64,000 bases of DNA. Source: Bacteroidales bacterium (GTDB lineage: Bacteria; Bacteroidota; Bacteroidia; Bacteroidales; UBA4417). Below the pieces are notes generated by a model. That model worked only from the letters and a program-made list of their open reading frames with translations. It was not told the origin of the DNA and ran no database searches. The DNA lies in the NCBI GenBank assembly GCA_016707785.1, contig JADJGZ010000058.1, positions 1 to 64,000 of the forward strand, read 5' to 3'. The translations under genes and the position numbers were made by a program. Below, in pieces: positions 17,131-29,400 of the stretch. Position 1 is the first letter of the stretch; every line of letters starts with the position of its first letter.

Positions 17131-19104
17131 ATGACACATCCAATCGCAAATACCCGTCGCGCTCCAATTTATCTGCTGAGCTTTAGCTGCTTTTTCTTCC
17201 TTTTGATACTTACCCTGCAATCACAAGCCCAGGATACTAAAGCTAAGATCAAAAAACAATTCCCAAAATTTTCAGTTTCCGCATTACAAGATACACTCAT
17301 CAGTTCAAGCGAGTACCTGGCAGAAGATGAGCCTGATTCTGCATTAGTCCTGGCTACCCTGGCATATGAAATGGGTAAATCGGAGAAAGACCTGCACCGG
17401 ATGTCCCTTTCAGCAAGGCGTATTGCAGAAGCCCATTTTTACCTTAATGAATATCAGAAAGCCATCGAATACTATTACAAATCAGCGGACGCAGAATATG
17501 CTAAAGTAAAGGACTCAAATAGTTTTGTGGCTGAGCGTTTAACAGATGTGGCTTATTGCTACAATGAACTTGGTCTTTCGGAAAAGGCGCTGGGCATCAA
17601 TAAGACTGCTTTGCGCATTCAGCAGAAAACAGGAAACAAATCCGAAGAGAGTGTAATCCTCAATAACTTAGGCACCAATTACTTTATGCTTGCGCAGTAT
17701 GACCTGGCCATTCAATCCTATAGCAAAGTGCTGGAAATGGAAAAAGCAACCGGGGATTCTTCAGCTATTGGTATTGCCTATAATAACTTAGGAATGGTTT
17801 ATGGCCGTTGGGGCAAACATGATAAAGCACTCGAGTTATACCAGAAAGCCTTGAATTATACCACTAATGAAATAAAAAGATCTATAAGGTACAGCAATAT
17901 CGGCATGTGCTGGTATCATCTGGGCAGTTATGACAAAGCGCTTTCATATCTGAAACAGGCATTGGAAATTGATATCAAAAATAAACAAGCGATAAAAATA
18001 GGGATAAGAAAAAATGAAATCGCCCTTATTATGGCTGCAAAGGGAGATATTAAAGAAGCTATCAGGCTCAATGAAGAAGCCTTGCTTGTTTTTACAGAAG
18101 CAGGTATCAGGGAGTCAAAAGTCATTACCCTCATCGACCTGGGAGACCTTTACCAGAAGGTAGGAGATGATAATAAAGCCGAAGATTGTTACCTAAAAAG
18201 TGTAAACCTGGCGAAAGAACTGAAAGCTTTACAACACATTGCCAGGAATTATAAAAGCTTAAGTGAACTTACGGAGAAACGAAACGACCATAAACAAGCT
18301 TTGAAGTATTACAAGTTGTTCACTGCCGCCAGCGATTCGATATTCAACACTAAGATGCATGAGCAAATTGCCCGATATGAAATACTGTTTGAAACTGATA
18401 AAAAGGAGCAGCAAAACAAGCTCCTCATCAAAGATAATGAGTTAAAAAGGCGAAAGCAGTTCTATGCAATGGTGGTGATTATAAGTTTAGTTCTCATTAT
18501 ATTGCTTGTATTCATTGTCTTCCGCATCAAAACTAAAAACCTTGTTCAAAGTAAAAAACTGTTGCTCCAGGAACAGGAATTATCGCAACTGGAACTTGAA
18601 AAACGAGATACGGAAAACCGAATGCTTGAAGACAGGGTTTTTGCTGAACAGCAACTTAACCGACTGGAAAGGGAAAAGCACCAGGCAGAAATAGATCACA
18701 AGAATACCGAATTGGCCAATTCAACCCTCTGCCTGGTGAATAAAAATGAAATACTGGGAGAAATCAAAGAAAAGTTACAATCGACTCAGAAAACCGATTC
18801 ACTTCATGAGGTTGTTCAGTTCATCAATGCCAATACTGATATTGACCAGGACTGGAAGAAATTCAAACTTACTTTTGAAGAAGTTCACCCCGGCTTCTTT
18901 GACAGGATGGAGCAGCAGTTTCCCCAGCTTACAGATCACGATCTCCGCTTATCATCCTATTTAAGGATCAACCTTAGTTCCAGGGAGATAGCCGGACTGA
19001 TGAATGTGTCACTAGATGCCACCAACAAAGGCAGACAACGACTGCGCAAGAAACTGGAACTGGAAGCAGAGGCTGATCTGCCCTCCTTCTTCTCATCAAT
19101 ATAG
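17131..19104 (+). CDS. TPR/coiled-coil membrane protein with C-terminal HTH
   Basis: The chosen ATG at 17131 gives 657 residues with a signal or anchor segment (APIYLLSFSCFFFLLILTL). An upstream in-frame ATG at 16993 lies inside the preceding terminator and is rejected. Residues about 50-430 contain TPR repeats (for example NLGMVYGRWGKHDKALELY). One transmembrane helix follows at about 443-467 (MVVIISLVLIILLVFIVF), then a Glu/Gln-rich coiled coil of about 80 residues. The C-terminal helix-turn-helix (DHDLRLSSYLRINLSSREIA and onward to RQRLRKKL) is LuxR-like. This layout matches a common Bacteroidetes family thought to sense from the periplasm and bind DNA in the cytoplasm. It sits between dockerin-tailed giant genes and could regulate them; that is inference from position. 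Confidence 0.88.
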   Translation: MTHPIANTRRAPIYLLSFSCFFFLLILTLQSQAQDTKAKIKKQFPKFSVSALQDTLISSSEYLAEDEPDSALVLATLAYEMGKSEKDLHRMSLSARRIAEAHFYLNEYQKAIEYYYKSADAEYAKVKDSNSFVAERLTDVAYCYNELGLSEKALGINKTALRIQQKTGNKSEESVILNNLGTNYFMLAQYDLAIQSYSKVLEMEKATGDSSAIGIAYNNLGMVYGRWGKHDKALELYQKALNYTTNEIKRSIRYSNIGMCWYHLGSYDKALSYLKQALEIDIKNKQAIKIGIRKNEIALIMAAKGDIKEAIRLNEEALLVFTEAGIRESKVITLIDLGDLYQKVGDDNKAEDCYLKSVNLAKELKALQHIARNYKSLSELTEKRNDHKQALKYYKLFTAASDSIFNTKMHEQIARYEILFETDKKEQQNKLLIKDNELKRRKQFYAMVVIISLVLIILLVFIVFRIKTKNLVQSKKLLLQEQELSQLELEKRDTENRMLEDRVFAEQQLNRLEREKHQAEIDHKNTELANSTLCLVNKNEILGEIKEKLQSTQKTDSLHEVVQFINANTDIDQDWKKFKLTFEEVHPGFFDRMEQQFPQLTDHDLRLSSYLRINLSSREIAGLMNVSLDATNKGRQRLRKKLELEAEADLPSFFSSI

Positions 19105-19238
19105 CATCCTATCAATATATCAACTACCTGTAATTAAGATCTTTATAAAATAGTTCAAATCTGTCCTACCATTTGTCCTACTCCTTAATTTGCTGATTCA
19201 CTTCACTCTCGTCTACATTTGTCCGAAATAAATTCGAC

Positions 19239-19517
19239 ATGTTAATCAGAGCTGAAATCCGATTCATACGTCCTCATTTTGAGGATGCTTTTGGCTTTTC
19301 CTGTATGAAGGCAGCGTATTCTCATTTTGTGAAAGGAAAAATGGAATATAGCATCGCCAGAGGTGTATTTATGATCGTTGAAGGCAACTCGAAAGAAGTA
19401 TATAAGTTCCTGGATTGGTTGAATAAAGCTTCTACAGGGATTGAAAAGCTGGATATGAATTTACAGGAATTATCAATGCTGAATTTTAAAGAATTTGACA
19501 TATACCAGGAAGGGTAG
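19239..19517 (+). CDS. Small protein, possibly acylphosphatase-like fold
   Basis: A 92-residue protein without signal peptide. The segment VFMIVEGNSKEVYKFLDWLN resembles the second half of acylphosphatase domains (a strand ending in EG, then a helix ending in a W). The catalytic GxVQGVxFR loop of true acylphosphatases is not visible; the corresponding part reads FGFSCMKAAYSHF. It is therefore at most a non-catalytic relative, and a hypothetical protein is the safe label. Its stop is 46 bases before the next gene and the two may be cotranscribed. Confidence 0.55.
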   Translation: MLIRAEIRFIRPHFEDAFGFSCMKAAYSHFVKGKMEYSIARGVFMIVEGNSKEVYKFLDWLNKASTGIEKLDMNLQELSMLNFKEFDIYQEG

Positions 19518-19562
19518 GCTGAAAATATTACAGACTGAAAATCAAAAACCAAATTTAAAGCT

Positions 19563-22500
19563 ATGAAAACATTTACTTTCTTCTTGCTTTGCTTTTTTTT
19601 CTTTTCCTGAGCTTATATTCTCAAAATAAGCAAGATAGCAGAAATCTTCCCGAAAAAAGCAGCTATGATTACTGGAGTCGGAAAATGTCTGATTCTGCTG
19701 TAAATTATTATCAATTGAAGTCGGAGTTCAATCAATTCTGGTCAGATAAGCAGCCACAAAAAGGATCCGGATACAAACCTGTTGCCCGTTGGTTTGATGC
19801 ACAACGTCCATTTATTGAACCCGATGGCTCAATCAGGTCACCTCAACTGGATCTTGAACAGGCACAACTCTTCATGACAACAAATCCATCTCAATCTATT
19901 TCTGGTCAATGGACGAGTGTTGGCCCCGACATGCCTGTGCTTGATGCTGATAACCTTTCAGGGCCTGTTGCTGGAATTGGCAGAGTTTCCGGAATAGCCT
20001 TCCATCCTGCCAATCCTAATACAATTTACGTCTGGGTTTCTTACAATAATGGCCTGCAATGGGAAAACCTCAATACAGATAATATATCAGCTTTGGGTGT
20101 ATCAGCTATAGCTCTGAATCCTGAAAATCCTGACATTATTTATATTGGTACAGGAGACCGGGACAGTCAAACCCAAGAGGAATCGGGTTATATAAATCCA
20201 CTGATGCTGGCCAAAACTGGTCTCCGGTGCCACTTGGAACCTATACCGATCATTACGTTGCAAAAATAATATTTCACCCGAGCCACCCGGATACTATTGT
20301 TGTAGCAAGTTCTAAAGGCATATACAGAAGCACCAATGGAGGAGCAAATTGGTCACGGAGTTTGATTGCATATTTAAAGGATATGGAAATATGTCCTGGA
20401 AGTGGTGATACGCTTTATTGTGTTGATGAGAATAAATGTTATCGTTCAGCCGATTTTGGGATTACATGGGAAACAATTCTTACTTCAAACAGTCACAGAT
20501 TAGCTATAGGTGTTACAGCTGATAATCCGGATTTGCTCGCTATTATTGGCACCCGCGATTCAAAGCCCTATCGGCTTTTTAAATCTATTAACAGGGGAGA
20601 AAACTGGAGTTACAATTACCTCAACGGATTCTCTGATGGAGAAGGACAGGGTGGATACAACCTTGACATTGTGATTGACCCGCTGAATGAAAATATCATG
20701 TATGGCGGAATGATCAATATCTATAAATCAACTGACGGTGGTTTGAACTGGGTGAACCAGGAACCTGTATATGCAGATGATCAGCATGTATTTGAGATTC
20801 ATCCGGTAACCCATCGATTGTTTATTGGTAATGATTCAGGTATCTGGTACAGCGATGACGGAAACAATTATGTATACTCTAGCACAGGGCTAAGGATCAC
20901 TACAAGTTACCGGATGGATGTAGCCGCTCAGAATCCTGAACATATCATCATCGGCAACCAGGATGCATCAACATTTGTCACAAATGGTGGACTCTGGTAC
21001 CGGTCACTTGGGGGTGATGGCATGACATGCAAATTTGACCATGCTAATCAGAATTATGTTTATGGAAGTAGCCAGAGTGGCCCCGTTTCCCGTTCCGCAA
21101 ATGGAGGTACGGCTTATGCGGGATTTTCCCTGATTGCTGGAAATACAGTAAATGGAATTAATGAAACAGCACTATTTCAGACATCCTTCATGATTGACTA
21201 CTTTAATCCGAATAAGATGTATTATGGTGCCAATGATGTCTGGAGAAGCAGCAATATTAAGGAACCCAATGCAGATAATGTGGTATTTGAAGAAGTATCT
21301 CATAACCTTGCAGGAGTGAATCCGGATACCCGGATTGAGTTTATTGAACAATCGAGAGGAAATGGGATGATCCTGTATGTTGCTTATGAAAATGGAAGAT
21401 TGTTCAGAAGTGATAATATTGGGGCAGCTGACCCGGGTTGGACCGAACTCCCAGTACCAAATAGCTATGGAGGTGTTCGATTCGAATCACATCCTACAGA
21501 TGCAAATATCGTTTACATGGTTCGGGGACATAGCGTATACAAATCAACAAACAAAGGTGATAGTTGGATCAATATCACGGGTAACCTGCCTTACCTGGGA
21601 ATGATGTCAATAGCTTATATGAATGGTTCACAGGATGGTTTATATGTTGGAACCACTGCAGGGGTTTATTATAAGGATAATACCATGACCAATTGGGTAG
21701 TGTTTAAAGCTGATTTACCGCTCACGCAGGTAAGGGATCTTGTGATAAACTACTCTACCACCCCGGCGCAGATTTTTGCAGCCACCTATGGCAGGGGTGT
21801 TTGGAAGACCCAGGTGATGACTTCCTATAAACCGGATCTGATTGCAGGTACAGGGACTGTTACATCCAATGGTTCAGTGATCAATGCATCTAATTCTGTG
21901 AATTCATCAGCATCGATGGTCACGGTTGAAAATGCAACTGCAAAGTATTATTTATCTGTTGACCAAAACATTACATCTTCGGATTACCTCATAGCCACTG
22001 TAGATATACCTGAAATACCCTCAGGAAGCACCGTACAATGCCAGATCAACAACCTGGACGTGGCCGGTATTTCACCTGAAATCCCTGAAGGAAGTTATTA
22101 CCTTGGGTTAATTATTGACCCTGAAAATGCAATAGTTGAAACCAATGAGACAAATAATGTTTGGCAAAGCACCTCATTAGTAACTATACCGGCAAATCCG
22201 GTTCCTCCTATCAATGTACAGGCAACTGATGGCAGTTTCACCCAGAAAGTAGTCATAACATGGCAACACCCAACAGGAGAAACCCTTTATTATGCTGTTT
22301 TCAGATCAACGCTTAATTCTACATTCTTCAGTCAGCAGATAAGTCCGGCAACATGGCTTTCAGGCACTTCATTTGAAGACTTAACAGTCCCCAGTGGGGT
22401 AAATCATTACTATTTTGTAAAAGCCTCCAGGTATCCCTCTGGTTCACATGCTTCTGAATTCAGCAGCGGTGATGCGGGTTACAGAAGCATTGCCCCGCCT

Positions 22501-25500
22501 GCTCCCGTGCTTGCCAGCGATGGTCAGTATGGAAATAAAATAGAGATTAAATGGCCACCTTCTGCCGGTGCCAGTCATTATCGGGTTTATAGAAATACAA
22601 GCCCTATTGTAGCTGAGAATATGTATATTAGTGGAACTACATGGATAAATGATACAATTTTCACTGACAATACTGCCACATTTGGAAATACTTACTACTA
22701 CTGGGTCAGAGCAGCAAACAGTCAGCTTGGCAGTTATGCTTCCGGATTTAGTGTAGCAAATACAGGATGGCTTGGATTTGTTACAGCACCGGTTGCAATT
22801 GCTTCCGATGGAACTTCCACCACAAATATTTCAGTAAGCTGGAATACTGTTCAGAATGGTAATTATTACCAGGTTTATCGGAATACAACTGACGACCCTG
22901 AATCAGCTGTTTCAATTTCTTCCTGGCAAACAACAACAACCTATGCAGACAATACAGTAACAGCCGGAACTATCTACTATTACTGGATCAAAGCATCACA
23001 AGATGCAGCAGGGACCATCACAACAGGTTTAGGTACAGGTGATTCAGGATTCAGGAACCTTACACCTCCTACTGGAGTAGTTGCTACTGACGGTACTAGT
23101 ACAGAATATGTTCAGATTACATGGAATGCTTCAACTTCAGCCAATTATTACAGGGTTTACAGAACAATCCTTAGTTTTCCCAGCAATTCACCCATCAGCA
23201 GTTGGCAAACCAGCAGGAGGTTCTATGATTATAATGCTGCACCCGGCACTGTTTATTACTACTGGATTAAAGCAGCTGCAGACACTACTATCACAATTAG
23301 CGGCTACTCAACCGAGAACTCAGGTTACAGGAAAATTGATGCTCCTGTTTTGACAGCGTCCACCGGAATATATCCTGATAAAGTGGTTCTCAACTGGAAT
23401 CTTGTTTTAGGGGCTACTTATTACAAAGTAAGCCGAAGCACCATTGAAAATCCAACGGTTCTAACTGTTCTTGCAAACTGGAGTAATACATTGAATGGAA
23501 CCTATGAAGATTTTACAGCCGTGCAGGGACAATCCTACAATTATTATGTTGTGGGTGCCGCAAGCAGCACTGGATTACGATCAGGAAATACGGCACAGGA
23601 TATAGGATATTCAGGAAGTTGCGGGAATATGGTAGATAATCCCACTTACAGAACTGTAAATCTGCATGGAAGTACGCTCGATATTTCGCAACGTATTGTC
23701 AATGAAGGACCGTTTGACCTCAGCAATCCCGGCCAGGTAGCACTTGCCCTTGAAAACGCCAGTCCTGATGGCATACCGGAAGCCATGCTGGGATATATCA
23801 ATATTCCACCCCTGGCTAATGGCGCCTTTTACAACTATAATTATTCAATTGATCTAAGTACAATCCCCGGGTTTAATCTCACTGTGGGTGAATGGCATGT
23901 AGCTGTTTATATGTCATGGGATAACAACAATTGTGACTCTGACCCTGATGATGATTATATTATTTGGGATACCCCATCTTTTGAATTCACTGATGCCATG
24001 TATGGAACATATACAATCGGAGTCGCCAACCGGGGATTTTTATGATATTCAAAAAGCTGTTGAAGCATTGCAAACTCGTGGCATATCAGATGATGTAGTA
24101 TTTAACATCAAACCAGGGCAATATCTGGAACAACTCACATTTTCTTCTATCGAAGGTTGCAGTCCTACAAAAACCATCACCTTTCAGAGCGAGTCAATTA
24201 CTCAGAAAGCTACAATAATTGCTCAACCTGGACCTACAAACAACTTTACCATCAAATTCAGCCAGGCCTCCAATTTCGTGTTCAGAAATCTGATTCTGAC
24301 GACTACTGGTTTTTCGGATTTTGAATCCACTTACGGGAAAGTAATTGTTATTGAGAACGATTGCCATAACCTTAAATTTAGTAATAATCAAATCATTGGC
24401 TTTTCAGACCCTTCTCATTTGAGTAACGATAATGATGTTATTCATGCAAATAATATTCAATGCTCCGGAATACTTATCGATGGAAATCAAATCACCAATG
24501 GGGCATATGCAATCTACCTGACTGGCAGTTCAGTGCATCCATTCAAAATTGTGTGATTATGAGAAATACAATAACAGGCTTTAATGATGCCGGAATCTGG
24601 CTTAACTATCACAATCATCCGGTAATACTCAACAATACCATTTCCAATACAAATGTTATTCACTTTTATGTAAATGGAATAAATTTGTCAAATATCAGTA
24701 ATGGTTTTAATGTGAGTAATAACAATATTCAACTGCAATCAATTGATCAGAATTTGTTTGGAATGACCATCGATAATCTCAATATGGATGGCGGTCAACC
24801 GGGAATACTCAGCAATAATATGATGGCAATGGTCTCCAACTCAGCTTTCATTTATGGTATCCAATTCTATCAACTTCATAAAACCAGGATTCTTCATAAT
24901 AGTATAAACCTGGTATCTGCCAATGCTGAGTTCTCAACCGGGATGATGTTTGATTGCGAGGATTCTCCTTTTACTTTCGATAACTCACTAGTCAACAATA
25001 TCATTAATAATCAGCAGGAGGATATTGCATTGTTTATCACGACAATCCAATTAATCATCATTTGTTAGGTGAGTCAGACTACAACGACTTTATCAGTTCC
25101 GGCCCCGACTTATTTCTTTACAGGATGGTTCCCATGCCTGGTCTTGATGACTGGAATGCTGAAACAGGATTTGATGAGCACTCGATTAGTGAAAACCCGG
25201 GTTTTGTTAGCAACCTGGATCTGCATGTTACCTCTGAATCATTAAACGATGCCGGAGTGCCAAGACCTGAAGTTAACACTGATATTGACGGAGAATCACG
25301 TTCATTGGTCAGGCCTGATATTGGAGCGGATGAATTTACTCCTCCCCCGCCAACCAGGACGCTCAATTTAACCCTTTTCCTTGAAGGATTGATTTCAGGT
25401 AATGGAGTCATGCGTCAGGCAATGGACAATGGAGGGCCCAGGTATAACCCTGGAATTGCTGATGAAATAAGAGTCGAGCTCAGGCAATCAGGAAACTACA

Positions 25501-25924
25501 ATAATATGGTGTATTCTGCTTATGTTTTCTTTCTACTAATGGTCAAACCAGCATCAATATACCCGGCAACCTGAATGGCAGTTACTACATTACTGTGCGA
25601 CACAGAAACAGTATAGAAACAACTACCCAGTTTCCGGTTTCATTTAGCAACACAGTGATAAACTATAACTTTAGTTCTGCTGCAGCACAGGCCTATGGAT
25701 CAAATCAGAAAGCACTTTATGGGACATATGTCATTTATGGTGGCGATGTAAACCAGGACGGTATTGTTGACGGCTCAGATATGGCTGCTATCGATAATGC
25801 AAGTACTGCGGTTTTACAAGGGTATATTGCTGAAGATGTGAATGGTGATGCAATTGTTGATGGGACTGATATGGCTATGATCGATAATAATTCTACAGCA
25901 ACTATTATTTCAGTACATCCGTAA
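19563..25924 (+). pseudogene. Sortilin-like/Fn3/beta-helix secreted protein, six frameshifts
   Basis: The pieces read as one gene of about 2120 codons. The start ATG 19563 opens a signal peptide broken at the T8 run 19593-19600. Further breaks lie near 20185 (GGG), 24020, 24530, 25032 (TTT) and 25530 (TTT). Five are repaired by adding one base; that near 24020 needs two added or one removed. The domains in order are BNR/sortilin-type propeller repeats (KSTDGGLNW, RSTNGGANW; 20000-21800), a CARDB-like domain (21830-22180), five fibronectin-III-like repeats (22200-23620), a cell-surface beta-sandwich, a right-handed beta-helix (24010-25350), and the shared tail (25356-25924) with DVNQDGIVDGSD and DVNGDAIVDGTD. 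It could be a real pseudogene, or intact with sequencing errors in short runs. Secreted surface protein of unknown ligand. Confidence 0.8.
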
Positions 25925-26040
25925 TTTCATTTAGCGAATCTGACAGATATCATCATTTAATCATTGGCGACATTAAATTAAATAATGATCACTACAACAA
26001 AATAGTATTATTCACAAAATCTTTATTCACTAATTACTGA

Positions 26041-26078
26041 CCTCCCATAGTGGCTAAAACTATGGGAGGTTATTATTT
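26041..26078 (+). terminator. Intrinsic terminator
   Basis: Perfect eleven-base stem CCTCCCATAGT/ACTATGGGAGG with a seven-base loop, followed by TTATTATTT. It lies 116 bases after the stop of the frameshifted giant gene. Confidence 0.85.
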
Positions 26079-26136
26079 ACAGCTATTATCATGTATATGT
26101 AATTATGTCAGCGACTTATATATTTTATTTTTAATA

Positions 26137-26197
26137 AGTCTAAATATAATTTATTTATTGACAAATGTCGAAATCTGAATATGAAAATGTATCTTTG
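26137..26197 (+). promoter_or_regulatory. Shared promoter block, copy 1
   Basis: AGTCT at 26137 is followed 30 bases later by GTCGAA (26167-26172), then 17 bases, then TATCTTTG (26190-26197), a match to the Bacteroidetes -7 consensus. The same block with the same inner spacing precedes the genes at 30536 and 37609. The leader here is about 255 nt, much longer than in the other two. Confidence 0.75.
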
Positions 26198-26347
26198 GTA
26201 TATTAAATATGTTTTTTAGACCACATATTTACAAAGAACACTAGCTAAATGAAAATCAAAAATTATCCAATACTCTGGTAATCTACTTTTTATCAACACT
26301 TACCAACACCCAAAAACCTGAAAGTTAAATTCTTCAATTCTAAACAA

Positions 26348-26373
26348 TTGTTGATACAATATTGTATCAACAA
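26348..26373. promoter_or_regulatory. Perfect 26-bp palindrome, operator-like
   Basis: Half-site TTGTTGATACAAT (26348-26360) is followed immediately by its exact complement at 26361-26373, with no loop. It lies in the untranslated leader, between the -7 element and the start codon at 26459. A loopless dyad of this length suggests a dimeric regulator site rather than an RNA hairpin. The copies of the promoter block at 30354 and 37431 lack it. Confidence 0.6.
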
Positions 26374-26458
26374 CTTTTAACATTGTGCAGTCTACAATGC
26401 TGAATATTGAATACAATCAAGCTGTTACCTTCTTATTTCATTAACCAAAAACCCAAAC

Positions 26459-29400
26459 ATGAAAACAACCATTACCCTCATCTTACTATTGATGTTTATT
26501 GGTTTTTCTATGCCTTCTATGGCCCAGGCCGATCAAAATATCATCAATGAAGGTCCTCAGAATCCTACCTTGATTATTGAGGGCGTTCTCGTTTCAGAAG
26601 TACCTTCCATTGCCGAACAAATGGCCAATGGCACCTTTAAACCAGCTGAGAACATTGTTAAGGAGTTCAATCCTAAACGCTGGGGGGCAAATACCTCCGT
26701 TCCCGGCAAAGGCTTTCCGGTTGATGGTGATCCGTTGCTGGATCAGCAATCAAGGGCTCCCCAAATATCCGGAAGAGCTCCCCTCCTTTCATTTGAAGCG
26801 GCAAGTGCTACAGCTACCCCAACGGACCCTACAGGTGCAGTGGGCCCAAATCATTATGTAAATTCCTGGAATTCAGCCTTTCGAATCTGGGACAAGGCTG
26901 GCAACCCATTAACCGCAGCAGCTTCACTGAATACAATCTTTCCTGGAACTTTAGGAGACCCCATTGTAGTTTATGACCGTTATGCAGACAGGTTTCTGAT
27001 CTCTGAATTCTATAATAATGGTTTCGATGTGGCTGTTAGTAAAGGACCAAATCCCGTTACCAGCGGATGGTGGGTCTATCGTTTTGCGACAAGTTCATTT
27101 CCTGATTATCCTAAATATTCTGTCTGGTCAGACGGGTACTATGTCACAGCCAACAAGGATCAGGGATCTCCCGGTACCAGCCAGGTGGTTTTGTCATGAA
27201 CAGAACCAATATGCTGAGTGGTTTGCCGGCAACAATGATCGGATTTCCACTTCCCGGTATTATTAACAGTGGATTTTACAGTCCTCTGGCTTTCAATGCC
27301 AATGGCCCCACAGCTCCACCTGCCGGCAATGTACCCGTGGTTTATATGCAGGACGACAGTTGGGCAGGTGTTGCATCAGACCATCTAAAGTTATGGAACA
27401 TTAATGTTAACTGGGTAACCCCGGCCAGTTCCACCATTTCAGCCGCACAGATCATTCCAACGCAACCATTTGACGGATTGTTCGATGGCGGATCTTTTTC
27501 AAACCTGCCTCAACCTCCAGGAGGAGCTGATATTGATGCATTGCAGGCAACTATCATGTATATGGCACAATACAGACGATTTCCCACTTATAATACGGCT
27601 GTATTTAACTTCGTTGTGGATTTGAATGGAGCTGATAATTATTCGGGGATACGCTGGTATGAACTCCGGCAGACAACTGATGGTGCCCCATGGACAATTT
27701 ACCAGGAAGGCACCTTTTCTCCTCCCGGCGCGCCCAGTACATTCTGCGGAACTATGTGCATGGATGCCAACGGAAGCATTGGTATGTCATATACCACTGT
27801 AGGAACTTCTCAATTCCCTTCCCTGCGCTTTACCGGAAGAAGGGCTACTGACCCATTGGGAACTATGACCCTTATACCAGAGTCCTTTGCCAATGGAACA
27901 CAAATTGACCCATCTTCGCGATATGGTGATTATGCTCAAATGACCATTGATCCGGCTGATGATGCAAAATTCTGGACTATCGGCGAATACTTCAATGGTG
28001 GCAGAAAAAACCAGGTAGGGGTTTTCGAAATTGTCCCTCTTTCACCGGTTGCCCAATTTATAGCATCTACTACCACTCCTATAGTTGGGCAAACTGTAAC
28101 TTTCACTGACCAATCTGTCAATTCTCCCACCAGTTGGGCCTGGTCATTCAGCCCGGGGACAGTAACATTTGTCGGAGGCACCAGTGCCAGTTCCCAAAAT
28201 CCGCAGGTACAGTTCAATGCATTTGGGAATTATACTGTGACACTGAATGTTAGCAATACCTATGGAAGTGATTCGGAAATCAAGAGTAACTATATTAATG
28301 TCGGTTATTGTACTCCTTCACATTCGTCAGGCACCGGAGTAGGTGATTATATTTCCCTTGTGCAGTTGGGAAGCATTAATAACAGCACAGGTGCTTCCGT
28401 GGGTCCTTACTATACCTATTATAACACTTTATCAACCGACCTGCCACGTTCTTCAACGCAAACGATTACTTTAAGTCCCGGTTCCTACAGTGGTACAAAT
28501 ACACTTGCAGTTTTTATTGATTTTAACAGGAACGGACTGTTTGAATCCAGTGAAAAGTTAGGAAATGTTACCTCCTTAGGAGCATTTTCAACTGCAACCA
28601 TAACATTCACAGTTCCTTATAATGCACAATTAGGTACTACGCGAATGAGGGTCAGGGAAGACTATTCAAACTTTAGTATTGATCCTTGCGTTACTTTGCC
28701 ATATGGTGAAACAGAAGACTATAATGTAAACATCCTCCCTGTTCAGTATTGTGAACCAGAATCAGGAAATGGAACGGATTATGGTGATTATATTTCCCTT
28801 GTTCAGTTAGGCACTATAAATAACAGCAGTGCCGGAGCACCAAGTCCCTACTATACCTATTACAGCAGTCTTTCTACCGATCTGACTTCAGGTTCCGACT
28901 ACTCGATTACCTTAGGTGCCGGAACATTTCTCAATGGTAACTATATTGCTGCCTGGATTGATTATAACTTCAACGGTACTTTTGAAGAATCTGAAAAACT
29001 GGGCACAGTACTTTTGACCGCATCTCCAGCTACTTCAACCTTGTACTTTTCGGTACCAGGTAACTGCCTGACCGGAACAACCCGGTTAAGGGTAAGAGAG
29101 GTTTTTGCTGTTTCCAACATTGACCAATGTGCTTATGCATCTTTTGGTGAGACGGAGGACTATAATGTTAATCTCCTCCCGAAAGTATACTGTACGCCAT
29201 CATACATCTCAGGATCCGGATCAGGTGATTATATTTCTTTAGTACAATTGGGTACAATTTATAATACTTCAGGCCCGGCTGCAAGCCCATATTATACTTA
29301 TTACAGCGCCCTGTCAACAGATCTTACAGCAAGTACAACTTACTCTTTAACACTTAGCCCCGGAACTTATTCTTCAGGAAATCACCTTTGTGCCTGGATT

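Larger units (their letters stand above)
25925..26458. other. Intergenic region with terminator, promoter block and dyad
   Basis: Contains no gene. It holds the terminator of the upstream gene, the shared promoter block and a perfect 26-bp dyad, listed separately. The remainder is A/T-rich with nothing recognisable. Confidence 0.7.
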
